A stretch of DNA of 64,000 bases from Methylococcales bacterium. GTDB lineage: Bacteria > Pseudomonadota > Gammaproteobacteria > Methylococcales > Methylomonadaceae. The stretch covers positions 40,317 through 104,316 of the forward strand of contig JAURYI010000107.1 in assembly GCA_030654015.1 (NCBI GenBank). Direction: 5' to 3'. The notes beneath the pieces were generated by a model. That model was not told the DNA's origin and did not search any database. It worked only from the letters and a program-made list of their open reading frames with translations. This document shows positions 27,331 through 34,870 of this stretch, piece by piece. A program made the translations under genes and the position numbers. How positions within the stretch are numbered: position 1 is the stretch's first letter; each line of letters opens with the position of its first letter.

Positions 27331-28053
27331 ATGAAAAAAATTATCACACTGGCGGCAGTATCGCTGCTCGGACTGACATTTTCAGCGGCTCACGCAGACG
27401 AAAATACCGTTAAAGCATCCATCGCCAAATCCATGCCCACCATGAAAGTTGATGCTATCAAGGCATCGGAAGTGAAAGGTCTGTATGAAGTTTCAGTCGG
27501 CAGCAGTGTGTTTTATGTCTCTGAAGATGGTAAATACCTGTTAGAAGGACATTTAATCGATATCGCCGCGCGGAAAGATTTAACCGAAGGCAGACATAAT
27601 GATGCACACGTCAAAGCTCTTAACAAGCTGGGCGTAGATAAAATGATTGTTTTCAAACCCAAAACCAGCAAATATACAGTGACTATTTTCACTGACATCG
27701 ACTGTGGCTACTGCCGTAAATTACATTCCGAAATTGATACCTACTTGGCAGAAGGCATCACCATTCAATACATCTTCTTCCCCAGAGCTGGCAAAGACAC
27801 CGATTCTTATAAAAAAGCCGTTTCTGTCTGGTGTGCGGATGACCGCAAAGCCGCACTGACTGCCGCTAAAAAGAACGAAGCCGTCAAACCAAAAACCTGT
27901 GACAATCCTGTTGATGAACACATGAAACTGGCGGGCGAATTTGAAATCAACGGCACGCCCACCATCGTGTCAGAAAAAGGCACTGTTTATCCGGGTTATC
28001 TGCCCGCCAAACAATTAGCAGAAATGCTGAAAACCGAAAACGAGGCGAAATAA
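27331..28053 (+). CDS. dsbC: Periplasmic thiol:disulfide interchange protein DsbC
   Basis: 240 residues with a signal peptide (ending SAAHA, about residue 22). The N-terminal DsbC dimerisation domain (about 25-85) precedes a thioredoxin-fold domain carrying the active site DIDCGYCRKLH (Cys125, Cys128), a second cysteine pair, and a cis-Pro loop NGTPTIV. It isomerises wrong disulfides in exported proteins and needs DsbD for reduction. Its place behind rseP, where bamA usually lies, suggests local rearrangement and possible co-expression with envelope-stress functions. Confidence 0.92.
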   Translation: MKKIITLAAVSLLGLTFSAAHADENTVKASIAKSMPTMKVDAIKASEVKGLYEVSVGSSVFYVSEDGKYLLEGHLIDIAARKDLTEGRHNDAHVKALNKLGVDKMIVFKPKTSKYTVTIFTDIDCGYCRKLHSEIDTYLAEGITIQYIFFPRAGKDTDSYKKAVSVWCADDRKAALTAAKKNEAVKPKTCDNPVDEHMKLAGEFEINGTPTIVSEKGTVYPGYLPAKQLAEMLKTENEAK

Positions 28054-28072
28054 TTTATAGCCAACATTCTTT

Positions 28073-28101
28073 CTGTCACTCATCTTATTTGTGAGTGACA
28101 G
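28073..28101 (+). terminator. Hairpin after dsbC
   Basis: CTGTCACTCA, 9-nt loop, TGAGTGACAG, beginning 20 bp after the stop. It has a 10-bp perfect stem and no T run. Confidence 0.5.
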
Positions 28102-28164
28102 GATATTGTATTTTAAGCCGCGCAGATGCTTTTTACCGAAGAGAAGAAAGCTAGCCACCAAACA

Positions 28165-28199
28165 AAAAAGCCTCGGTTGTAAAACAACCGAGGCTTTTT
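28165..28199. terminator. Bidirectional intrinsic terminator between dsbC and deaD
   Basis: AAAAAGCCTCGGTTG, loop TAAAA, CAACCGAGGCTTTTT: a 15-bp stem with A and T tracts on both sides, suitable for both converging transcripts. Confidence 0.85.
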
Positions 28200-28221
28200 A
28201 ATGTTTAAAGCGACTTGCTAA

Positions 28222-28242
28222 AGACGTTGCATTGCAACGTCT
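28222..28242. repeat. Short palindrome AGACGTTGCA-T-TGCAACGTCT
   Basis: A 10-bp perfect inverted repeat around a single central T. It lies 10 bp beyond the deaD stop codon; part of an intergenic repeat or a 3'-end element. Confidence 0.5.
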
Positions 28243-28251
28243 CTACACGAC

Positions 28252-30048
28252 TTATTCGTCTTTTGGCTTAGCGCGTCTTGAGGTTGAACTCATGCGTTTT
28301 TTGCTTTTATCAGGTTTTTTCTCGCCGCCTTCGACTATTTTGCTACCGTCCATTTTGGAAATGTTCAGTAACTGACCTGCTACGCGAATTTTTTTCAATT
28401 CTTGTAACAGTTCTTTCGGCATACCCGCAGGTAATTCAACGGTACTAAAAGTATCGGAGATTTTGATTCTGGCGATATGATCGCCATCAATACCTGTTTC
28501 GTTAGCGATTGCGCCGACGATATTACCCGGTTTAACGCCATGCGCGTGACCGACTTCGATACGGAAGGTTTCCATTTCTATGTCACTGCCAAAACTGCGT
28601 TTTGGTTTGCGTTCTCTGTCACCTCTATCGCCACGATCCGCTCTGTCGCCTCTATCGCGTGATGGACGGTCGTCACGATCACGACGTGGACTATCTTCAC
28701 GGCTGTCTTTGACTTTTTTCGGTGGTTGCATCAGTAAAGGCGTATCGCCTTGTACTAATTTAGCGAGTGCGGCGGCAATTTCCAAAGCACTGACATTGTG
28801 TTCTTGTTGATACTGTTCCAGCAATTGACTAAAGAAACTCAGTTCTTCTGCCGCTAAGGTATCGGTAATGTTTTGTTTGAAGCGGGCAATACGTTTGTTG
28901 TTGATGACTTCGGTAGACGGCAAGCCCATTTCTTCAACTTTTTGTTTGGTGGCTTTTTCAATATTACCGAGTAATTTTCTTTCTCGTGGCGCAATAAATA
29001 AAATCGCATCACCTGTACGGCCAGCACGACCTGTACGACCAATACGATGCACATAAGATTCGGTATCGTAAGGAATGTCATAGTTAACAACGTGAGTAAT
29101 ACGGTCAACGTCTAAACCACGCGCCGCTACGTCGGTTGCAATCAGAATATCCAGTTTGCCGTTTTTCAAATGCGCAATACTGCGTTCGCGTAGAGCTTGT
29201 GACATATCACCGTTAATCGCGGCGGCTGAATAACCACGCGCTTCCAGTTTTTCCGCCAGTTCAACGGTCGCCGTTTTGGTTCTGACGAAAATAATCATCC
29301 CGTCAAAGGTTTCCACTTCGAGGATGCGTGTCAATGCGTCCAGTTTGTGTACGCCACTGACCACCCAAAAGCGTTGGCGAATATTTTCCGCAGACGCAGT
29401 GGTCACTTTAATGGTGATTTGTTCGGGTTCGTGCAAATATTTTTGCGCAATTTTGCGAATAATTGAGGGCATAGTTGCCGAAAATAACGCAATTTGGCGT
29501 TTTTCGGGTATTTGTTCTAATATCCATTCAACGTCATCAATAAAGCCCATGCGTAACATTTCATCGGCTTCATCCAATACCAAAGTGCTTAACTTGTCGA
29601 GATTAAGCGTGCCTTTTCTCATGTGATCCATCACACGGCCTGGTGTACCGACCACAACGTGTGCGCCGCGTTTCAGTTGACGTAATTGGGTGCTGTAATC
29701 TTGTCCGCCGTAAATCGGCAGCACATGAAAACCTTTTAAATGCGCAGCATAACGTTGAAATGCTTCGGCAACCTGAATAGCCAATTCGCGAGTTGGTGCA
29801 AGCACTAACACTTGCGGGTCTTTTTGTTTTAAATCAATGCCAGACAAAATCGGTAATGCAAACGCGGCAGTTTTTCCTGTGCCTGTTTGTGCTTGCCCTA
29901 AAACGTCTTTGCCTTGCAGCATGAAGGGAATAACTTGAGCTTGAATGGGTGAAGGTGTTTCATAACCGACATCGTTAAGTGCTTTTAGCAGGGGTTCACT
30001 CAGTGCTAAATCACGGAAAGAGGGTAATGTTGAAACATCGTTGGTCAT
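28252..30048 (-). CDS. deaD: DEAD-box ATP-dependent RNA helicase DeaD/CsdA
   Basis: 598 residues. It has the Q motif and Walker A (AQTGTGKTAAFALP), PTRELAIQVAE, the DEAD box VLDEADEMLRMGF, SATMP, and VATDVAARGLDVDRITHVVNYD. YVHRIGRTGRAGR follows. After residue about 440 comes an Arg/Asp/Gly-rich linker (DRPSRDRGDRADRGDRGD), then a DbpA-type RNA-binding domain (about 490-560) and a basic Lys/Arg tail. It unwinds structured RNA, aiding ribosome assembly and mRNA decay, especially in the cold. It is transcribed convergently with dsbC. Confidence 0.93.
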   Translation of the reverse strand: MTNDVSTLPSFRDLALSEPLLKALNDVGYETPSPIQAQVIPFMLQGKDVLGQAQTGTGKTAAFALPILSGIDLKQKDPQVLVLAPTRELAIQVAEAFQRYAAHLKGFHVLPIYGGQDYSTQLRQLKRGAHVVVGTPGRVMDHMRKGTLNLDKLSTLVLDEADEMLRMGFIDDVEWILEQIPEKRQIALFSATMPSIIRKIAQKYLHEPEQITIKVTTASAENIRQRFWVVSGVHKLDALTRILEVETFDGMIIFVRTKTATVELAEKLEARGYSAAAINGDMSQALRERSIAHLKNGKLDILIATDVAARGLDVDRITHVVNYDIPYDTESYVHRIGRTGRAGRTGDAILFIAPRERKLLGNIEKATKQKVEEMGLPSTEVINNKRIARFKQNITDTLAAEELSFFSQLLEQYQQEHNVSALEIAAALAKLVQGDTPLLMQPPKKVKDSREDSPRRDRDDRPSRDRGDRADRGDRGDRERKPKRSFGSDIEMETFRIEVGHAHGVKPGNIVGAIANETGIDGDHIARIKISDTFSTVELPAGMPKELLQELKKIRVAGQLLNISKMDGSKIVEGGEKKPDKSKKRMSSTSRRAKPKDE

Positions 30049-30257
30049 GTATGTACCTGTATGGAGTCTTTGGGGATGCGCGAAAGCGCGGGGAAATGTT
30101 TATTTGTAAATTATACCGCATAATGCCGTCATGTTACTAACTGATGTAAGCAATAAACTTCTTAAAGTGAAGGAAAAACGGCTAATGAACAAAGAATTGG
30201 ACGCAGAGCCGCAGCATTCAAGTAGTTGCAACTCTTGCGCAAGCCAAGCTACGCGCG

Positions 30258-31658
30258 TTAGCTTACATTTTTCCAACCGCCGCCCAAGGCTTTATACAAG
30301 CTGATTAAATAAGTGCTGACTTGTCCTTGACTACCAACCGATTGTTCTTGTAGGGATAATAAAGTACGCTGCGTCTGCTGCACATTGAGAAAATCCGTTA
30401 AACCCGATTCATATTGATACCGTGCTAATGCCATTGCACGTTGCGCGGTTTGCGTGGCGCGGTTTAAATCATTCAGGCGTTGCTGTTCCTGCACCATGCC
30501 GACTAACGCATTTTCCACATCTTTTAACGCCGTCAATACCGTGGTTTCATAAGTGGCTAAGGCTTGTTCCTGCTTGGCATTTTGGACTGCGATATTTTGT
30601 CGTATCTGCCCTGCATTAAAAATGGGGAACGTCATTTTGCCTAATACGTTATCCACCAAGCCCGCCGCTGTAAATACATTACTGGCTTTTATGGCTTCCA
30701 AACCGATTAAACCACTCAGAGTAAATTGAGGATACAGCGCGGCAGTCGCCACGCCAATTTGTGCGGTTTGCGCGGCTAATTCGCGCTCTGCCAGTCGTAT
30801 ATCAGGACGTTGGCGCAACACATCGGCAGGCACACCGACCGCGATTTTTAAATTAGCGGTTGGAATGGGTTTCTTAATCGCCAGTTCCGCATTCAAACTG
30901 GCAGGAGTCACGCCCAACAATACCGCTAATTGATGCTGATTTTCAGCGATTTGGGTTTTTAAACTGGGCAAAGTGGCCGTTAATTGCTCAACACTGCTTA
31001 ACGCTTGTTCCGCATCTAATTTATTAGTTAAACCCGCTTGCCAACGCCACAACGCTAATTGATAAATCTCAGTTTGCGCGAGTAAATTCTGTTCCGCGAC
31101 CAGCAATTGCGCTTGCGAAGTGCGCATCTGCACATAATTTAACGCCACCTCGGCAACCAAACTCACCATCACATCTTGATAACTGGCTTCGGTCGCCTCC
31201 ATTGCCGCTTGCGTGCTTTCGACCGAACGCGCAATACGCCCGAAAATATCAATTTCCCAACTGGCATCCAAACCCAAACTGTAACGCGCATTCCGTTTAT
31301 CAGTAGCACCGCTATAAGTTTCCCCTGTGGTACTACCGAAATTAATTTTTGGATAAAAATTGGCTTTGGCAATACCCCGTTGCGCTCTGGCTTCATTGAT
31401 TCTAGCCAAGGCTTTTTTTAAATCAAAATTGCCGTTAATACTGCGTTCGATTAACTGCGACAACTGCGGATCATTAAACGTCGCCCACCAATTAGCCAAG
31501 GCTTTCGCATTAAGTACCTGCGAATTTCCGCTACTGTTATGCCACTGCTTGGGTAAATATGATTTAGGCGCGACATAATCAGGCCCAACGGCACAAGCAC
31601 CGAGCAACAGACTGATAACAACAGCATTGAGTTTTAAAATAGGTTTAGTCAAAGACAC
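30258..31658 (-). CDS. NodT/OprM-type outer-membrane efflux lipoprotein
   Basis: 466 residues. A lipoprotein signal, VISLLLGACAVGPDY, has Cys22 as acylation site. Two repeated helical hairpin modules follow, with the family motif KPIPTANLKIAVGVPADVLRQRPDIRLAERELAAQTAQIGVA at about 265-310. The C-terminal YQYESGLTDFLNVQQTQRTLLSLQEQ pattern is also present. It forms the outer-membrane channel of a tripartite pump. It is on the same strand as macA-macB but separated from them by about 3.2 kb of unrelated genes; it is the likely partner of that system. Confidence 0.9.
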   Translation of the reverse strand: MSLTKPILKLNAVVISLLLGACAVGPDYVAPKSYLPKQWHNSSGNSQVLNAKALANWWATFNDPQLSQLIERSINGNFDLKKALARINEARAQRGIAKANFYPKINFGSTTGETYSGATDKRNARYSLGLDASWEIDIFGRIARSVESTQAAMEATEASYQDVMVSLVAEVALNYVQMRTSQAQLLVAEQNLLAQTEIYQLALWRWQAGLTNKLDAEQALSSVEQLTATLPSLKTQIAENQHQLAVLLGVTPASLNAELAIKKPIPTANLKIAVGVPADVLRQRPDIRLAERELAAQTAQIGVATAALYPQFTLSGLIGLEAIKASNVFTAAGLVDNVLGKMTFPIFNAGQIRQNIAVQNAKQEQALATYETTVLTALKDVENALVGMVQEQQRLNDLNRATQTAQRAMALARYQYESGLTDFLNVQQTQRTLLSLQEQSVGSQGQVSTYLISLYKALGGGWKNVS

Positions 31659-31682
31659 AAAATTAGTCGCTTTAAAATTGAT

Positions 31683-31752
31683 ATAAGGATGAGCTGATGG
31701 CGAAGGCTCATTATTCGCGGTTGATGGGCTTCGTGTCTCAGCCTGTCTTATC
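31683..31752. repeat. Diverged copy of the GGATGGGCT...AGCCCATCC repeat
   Basis: Follows the pattern of 38205-38272 with several substitutions (GATGGGCTTCGT and the trailing CGTGCT are kept). It lies upstream of the NodT-type gene, between it and the nuclease-like gene. Confidence 0.6.
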
Positions 31753-31771
31753 GTGCTACAGGCTAACTTGA

Positions 31772-32812
31772 CTAGCTTGGTTTGTCATAGTTCCAGTAAG
31801 TGCTTCTTGAAATAAGAGAGCCATCATTATGTTCGCTAAGCATGGATTTCGACTCAATATTGTAGAAGTTATGAGTTATTTCAGAAGAACCAAATATTTC
31901 CCGATTTAATGGATTTTCAGCGTATGAATTGTAATAAATATGTAGTCCATCGAGATGGGTTTCTTTATATACGCGCTTTTCTGAATATTGGTCAATATAT
32001 CCAAACCAGCCATCGCCACATTTATATCTCCTCGATTGAATCATGCAGTTTTGTATATTACCTTGAACGATTACTTTGCTGAAAGTTGCTGTCGTGGAAA
32101 ATATCACGGCACTAATTTCTTTAAAATTTGGTGTTGTAAATACGCCTAGCTTTAGTGCTGAGCCATTGCTTTTTGTCACAGTATTAATATGCTTATTTTT
32201 GAATAAAATTTCTCCATCACTCCCAATTCCATTTAATGATGGAGCATCACAAGCATATAAGACTCTGTTAAGTGCCTGATTATTTTGTCTTGAAAATGCG
32301 GGTTGTTCAAAAGGTGCTATAGCTAATATAAAAGGATTACCTTTTACATGATTCTTTTGTCCGTACTGTCTAAGAAATTTTTCATGTTTAGAGTTAATTG
32401 CATTTAGAAGTCTTATAGTTGCATATTCTAAAATTTCATTTCTTGGTTTGTTAAGATACTTATCCAGAACTTCTGAACTCCATTCTGGTTCATCAGATTC
32501 CGCACTGTTAGCCGTAACCGCTTCTATACTTAGCTTTTTGTTTTGTTCTGTACTTACAGTGAAATCAGGGCTTTGATTTGTAAAATCAACTTCCATATTT
32601 AATTCTTTAAAAGCTTTGTATAGGTATAATTCCCAAAAAGACGAATTGAATGTTGTTTGAAATTCTTTAACAAACTTTTTATCTCTATCTATAAAACCCA
32701 TAGCCCATGAATTTATAACTTCTCTCATTGGCTCTGCCGATTCTTTCAATAGCACTTTAAAATGCTGATGAAGTTTATTGTCTTCGTAACGCGGTGCAAA
32801 CAAATTAATCAA
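31772..32812 (-). CDS. Nuclease-like protein of unknown family (tentative PD-(D/E)XK fold)
   Basis: A 346-residue cytosolic protein, AT-rich compared with its efflux neighbours. FWELYLYKAFKELNMEVDF (59-77, Glu61) followed by SPDFTV (Asp83) and LSIEAVTAN (Glu97) fits the E...PD...E spacing of restriction-like nucleases, but the usual Lys of ExK is replaced by Val. The remaining 240 residues show no motif I recognise. Its ATG overlaps the stop of the YwqK-like gene (ATGA), so they form a coupled pair. It could be a toxin or effector nuclease with the upstream protein as partner; that is inference. Confidence 0.5.
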   Translation of the reverse strand: MINLFAPRYEDNKLHQHFKVLLKESAEPMREVINSWAMGFIDRDKKFVKEFQTTFNSSFWELYLYKAFKELNMEVDFTNQSPDFTVSTEQNKKLSIEAVTANSAESDEPEWSSEVLDKYLNKPRNEILEYATIRLLNAINSKHEKFLRQYGQKNHVKGNPFILAIAPFEQPAFSRQNNQALNRVLYACDAPSLNGIGSDGEILFKNKHINTVTKSNGSALKLGVFTTPNFKEISAVIFSTTATFSKVIVQGNIQNCMIQSRRYKCGDGWFGYIDQYSEKRVYKETHLDGLHIYYNSYAENPLNREIFGSSEITHNFYNIESKSMLSEHNDGSLISRSTYWNYDKPS

Positions 32813-33846
32813 CGCATTATCTCCAATCCATCTTTATAGTTCACTTCCGATTGCTTCTGTCCATTTTCAGACCACCATGTACTTAATCCATCCTTTTTTC
32901 CATCCTTGAAGTTCACTTCCGCTCGTCTCTGTCCATTTTCATACCACTCTGTATGTAATCCTTCTTCTTTTTCATCCTTGTAGTTCCCTTCCCCTTTCTT
33001 CTGTCCATTGTCGTACCACGCTGTAATTAATCCATTCACGTTTCCATTCTTGTAGTGCGTTTCCGATTTTGCTTGTCCATTTTTATACCAAGTTACATAT
33101 AATCCATCCCATTTTTCATTCTTGTAGTTTACTTCCGATTCTTTCTGTCCATTTTCATACCAAGTTACATATAATCCATCCAAATTCCCATCCTTGGAGT
33201 TTATTTCCGATTTTTTATCTCCATATTTATACCAACTTGTCTCTAAGCCATCCAGTTTTCCATCCTTGTAGTTTGTTTCCATTTTCTTATATCCGTTTTC
33301 ATACCAACTTGCATCTAAGCCATTCTTTTTTCCATTCTTGTAGTGCCTTTCCGATTTTACCTGACCATTGTCATAAGGTAACGGTATATATATACCCGTG
33401 AACGGCTCGTTACTATTAGGGATATAAGCAAGGTTATTTCGATATTCTATAGTCTTTGTTACGACCTCATCTACATTAACATACCAAGTTAAAACCAGAG
33501 ATACAGTGAGCAAAAACACGAAAACGATAATTTTAGTTTTATTACTCCATAGCCGTGTAGCGATGTTGTCGCCTGAGGCATTACTCCTATCCAACATACT
33601 GCCGCAATGTCGGCATTTCTTGGCAATCGCTAAGATTTTTTCACCACAAAAATCACAGTTCTTTGTGGCTTCTGGTTCTGGCGGTGTTGATTGAATAGGG
33701 GTTGGCTCAATTGAAACGGTGGCATTTTTTCCCAATACCGTTATCGGCGCATTGCATTTTTTGCATTTACCCGTTTTGGTTTCTAAAGGAATTTTGTCAT
33801 CACTCAGAAAATGACTGGTATTACAATTTTTGCATATTATTTCCAT
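32809..33846 (-). CDS. Membrane protein with two zinc ribbons and eight YwqK/MORN-like repeats
   Basis: 345 residues from the ATG at 33846 (AAGGA five bases upstream; a start 15 bases earlier lacks such a site). It has two zinc ribbons: Cys5/8/28/31, resembling MJ0042-type, and Cys64/67/78/81. One membrane helix lies at about 105-122. From about 155 to the end there are eight copies of a 24-residue repeat of the form SWYENGQKKSEVNYKDGKxDGL. Such repeats define the YwqK family, whose B. subtilis member is an antitoxin/immunity protein to YwqJ. Here the repeat domain would be anchored to the membrane. It overlaps the downstream nuclease-like gene. Confidence 0.7.
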   Translation of the reverse strand: MEIICKNCNTSHFLSDDKIPLETKTGKCKKCNAPITVLGKNATVSIEPTPIQSTPPEPEATKNCDFCGEKILAIAKKCRHCGSMLDRSNASGDNIATRLWSNKTKIIVFVFLLTVSLVLTWYVNVDEVVTKTIEYRNNLAYIPNSNEPFTGIYIPLPYDNGQVKSERHYKNGKKNGLDASWYENGYKKMETNYKDGKLDGLETSWYKYGDKKSEINSKDGNLDGLYVTWYENGQKESEVNYKNEKWDGLYVTWYKNGQAKSETHYKNGNVNGLITAWYDNGQKKGEGNYKDEKEEGLHTEWYENGQRRAEVNFKDGKKDGLSTWWSENGQKQSEVNYKDGLEIMR

Positions 33847-33952
33847 AATTATCCTTACCAAAAATGATTACAAACTCAAACTGTATTATCAGCAGTCAGG
33901 TAGGGTACGCTGTGCGTATCGTTAAATTTATTATTTTCGACAACCTATTGTC

Positions 33953-34048
33953 TTACAATTCGGTTTCGGTAATGCCTGCCACTTTCATAAAATGCTTGAG
34001 CAAGCCGATTTTCAAATCTTCGTTTTTATGAATGGGTAGAAAACCCTG
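33953..34048 (-). pseudogene. HicA toxin remnant (C-terminal 31 codons)
   Basis: Read on the minus strand this stretch encodes QGFLPIHKNEDLKIGLL followed by KHFMKVAGITETEL and a stop. This matches the C-terminal half of HicA-type mRNA interferases (PVHGNKxLKxGLLxxLxKxAGIxxxEL). The N-terminal part with the catalytic His is missing, and the reading frame overlaps the end of the HicB-like gene in another frame, indicating a deletion that joined the two genes. No start codon or ribosome site is present, so no toxin is made. Confidence 0.7.
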
Positions 34049-34227
34049 TCATTTTGCGCCAGTTCAATGTCTTCCAAGTCTACAGAAAGACAGGCTTCAA
34101 CTGCTTCATAGAGATTGGTTAAAAGCTCTTCAATAGTCTCGCCTTGCGTTGCACACCCTTGAATAGCAGGGACTTCTGCCCAAAACCCGCCTTCTTCAGC
34201 AGGATGAATAATAACTTTTAATTTCAT
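34012..34227 (-). CDS. HicB-like antitoxin, C-terminus altered by deletion
   Basis: A 71-residue protein with the HicB partial RNase-H-like fold: MKLKVIIHPAEEGGFWAEVPAIQGCATQGETIEELLTN. The last residues (DRVFYPFIKTKI) are read from DNA that encodes the HicA remnant in another frame, so the natural end has been lost. HicB proteins neutralise HicA and repress their own operon. With the toxin destroyed this is a decaying module. The gene lies between the YwqK-like gene and a second broken toxin-antitoxin pair. Confidence 0.7.
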   Translation of the reverse strand: MKLKVIIHPAEEGGFWAEVPAIQGCATQGETIEELLTNLYEAVEACLSVDLEDIELAQNDRVFYPFIKTKI

Positions 34228-34255
34228 ATTTTTTACCTTATCGTAAAGTCAGTAC

Positions 34256-34291
34256 ATAGGATGGGCTGAGGTACGAAGCCCATCAATCGCG
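34256..34291. repeat. 36-bp half of the GGATGGGCT repeat, inverted copy of 38237-38272
   Basis: By direct comparison, this is the exact reverse complement of 38237-38272. Together the two copies bracket the broken RelE module and macA-macB. Confidence 0.85.
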
Positions 34292-34337
34292 GACTAGATG
34301 TTTATCACACGATACCCATAGACAAAATATCATCATG

Positions 34338-34610
34338 TTAGAGATTTTTCAGCAGCTTATCGTATTCAGTATGAGAGCCTATCCAAAACCAGACTATTGT
34401 ATTGCTGTCTTTCATTACGCCGACTGCTCGCCAACCGATACCGGCACGGACGGAATAAACGGCGGAACTGGTTTTTAGTTTTTTAAATTCTATGCTGGGA
34501 TGCTGGGGATTTTGTTTCCATAAACGATAGTTTTTCTTTGCCGTTTTTTAAATGCGATTCGGTAACTGGCGAAACAGCTTAATAAATTCGGCGGTGAGTT
34601 CAGAGTTCAT
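34338..34610 (-). pseudogene. RelE/ParE-type toxin gene with an in-frame TAA
   Basis: A 91-codon frame on the minus strand beginning MNSELTAEFIKLFRQLPNRI. A TAA follows at codon 21 (34550-34548), then KTAKKNYRLWKQNPQHP, SIEFKKL, SVRAGIGWRAVGVM and WFWIGSHTEYDKLL. The second part is a typical RelE/ParE-superfamily ending (SVRxGxxxRAxG, FWIGSHxEYDKL). Its start overlaps the end of the antitoxin gene by 11 bp. A single substitution would restore the frame, so decay is recent, or the stop is a base-call error. Confidence 0.75.
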
Positions 34611-34788
34611 CAAAGCCCTTTTTGATGGTTTTACCCTGTTTCGCTTGTTGTAAAGCGGCTAGGGCTAACTGCTCAAGTTTTGGTTGCGGTTGTTCCAGCG
34701 TGGCTTGCCATTGCAAAGCAATTTCTTCTTGAATCACATCGGGTAAGGTTGCCGCTTTTTCTAGCGGTTGGGTGAGATTTGCAGTCAT
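34600..34788 (-). CDS. Antitoxin of the broken RelE/ParE-like module
   Basis: A 62-residue protein, MTANLTQPLEKAATLPDVIQ at the start and KQGKTIKKGFDEL at the end. This is the usual design of small antitoxins whose C-terminal tail wraps the toxin. It overlaps the toxin frame by 11 bp. It should both neutralise the toxin and repress the operon; with the toxin interrupted it is probably functionless. The family is not named with certainty. Confidence 0.6.
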   Translation of the reverse strand: MTANLTQPLEKAATLPDVIQEEIALQWQATLEQPQPKLEQLALAALQQAKQGKTIKKGFDEL

Positions 34789-34870
34789 GTTTTTATCCTC
34801 GTCAGTGTTGCTGTGATGTTATGTTCAACTTGTACACGTTTTATGTAAAGCCAATTTTTCACCTAGATAA

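Noticed and set aside
28201..28251. Small RNA gene between dsbC and deaD
   Set aside because: The palindromes there are better explained as a bidirectional terminator plus a short repeat; no promoter seen.
32815..33390. Possible CRISPR-like array (regular repeats)
   Set aside because: Units are contiguous, in-frame protein repeats without unique spacers.
33954..34260. Intact HicAB toxin-antitoxin system
   Set aside because: The HicA frame has no N-terminus or start codon; only the antitoxin reading frame is complete, and its end is altered.
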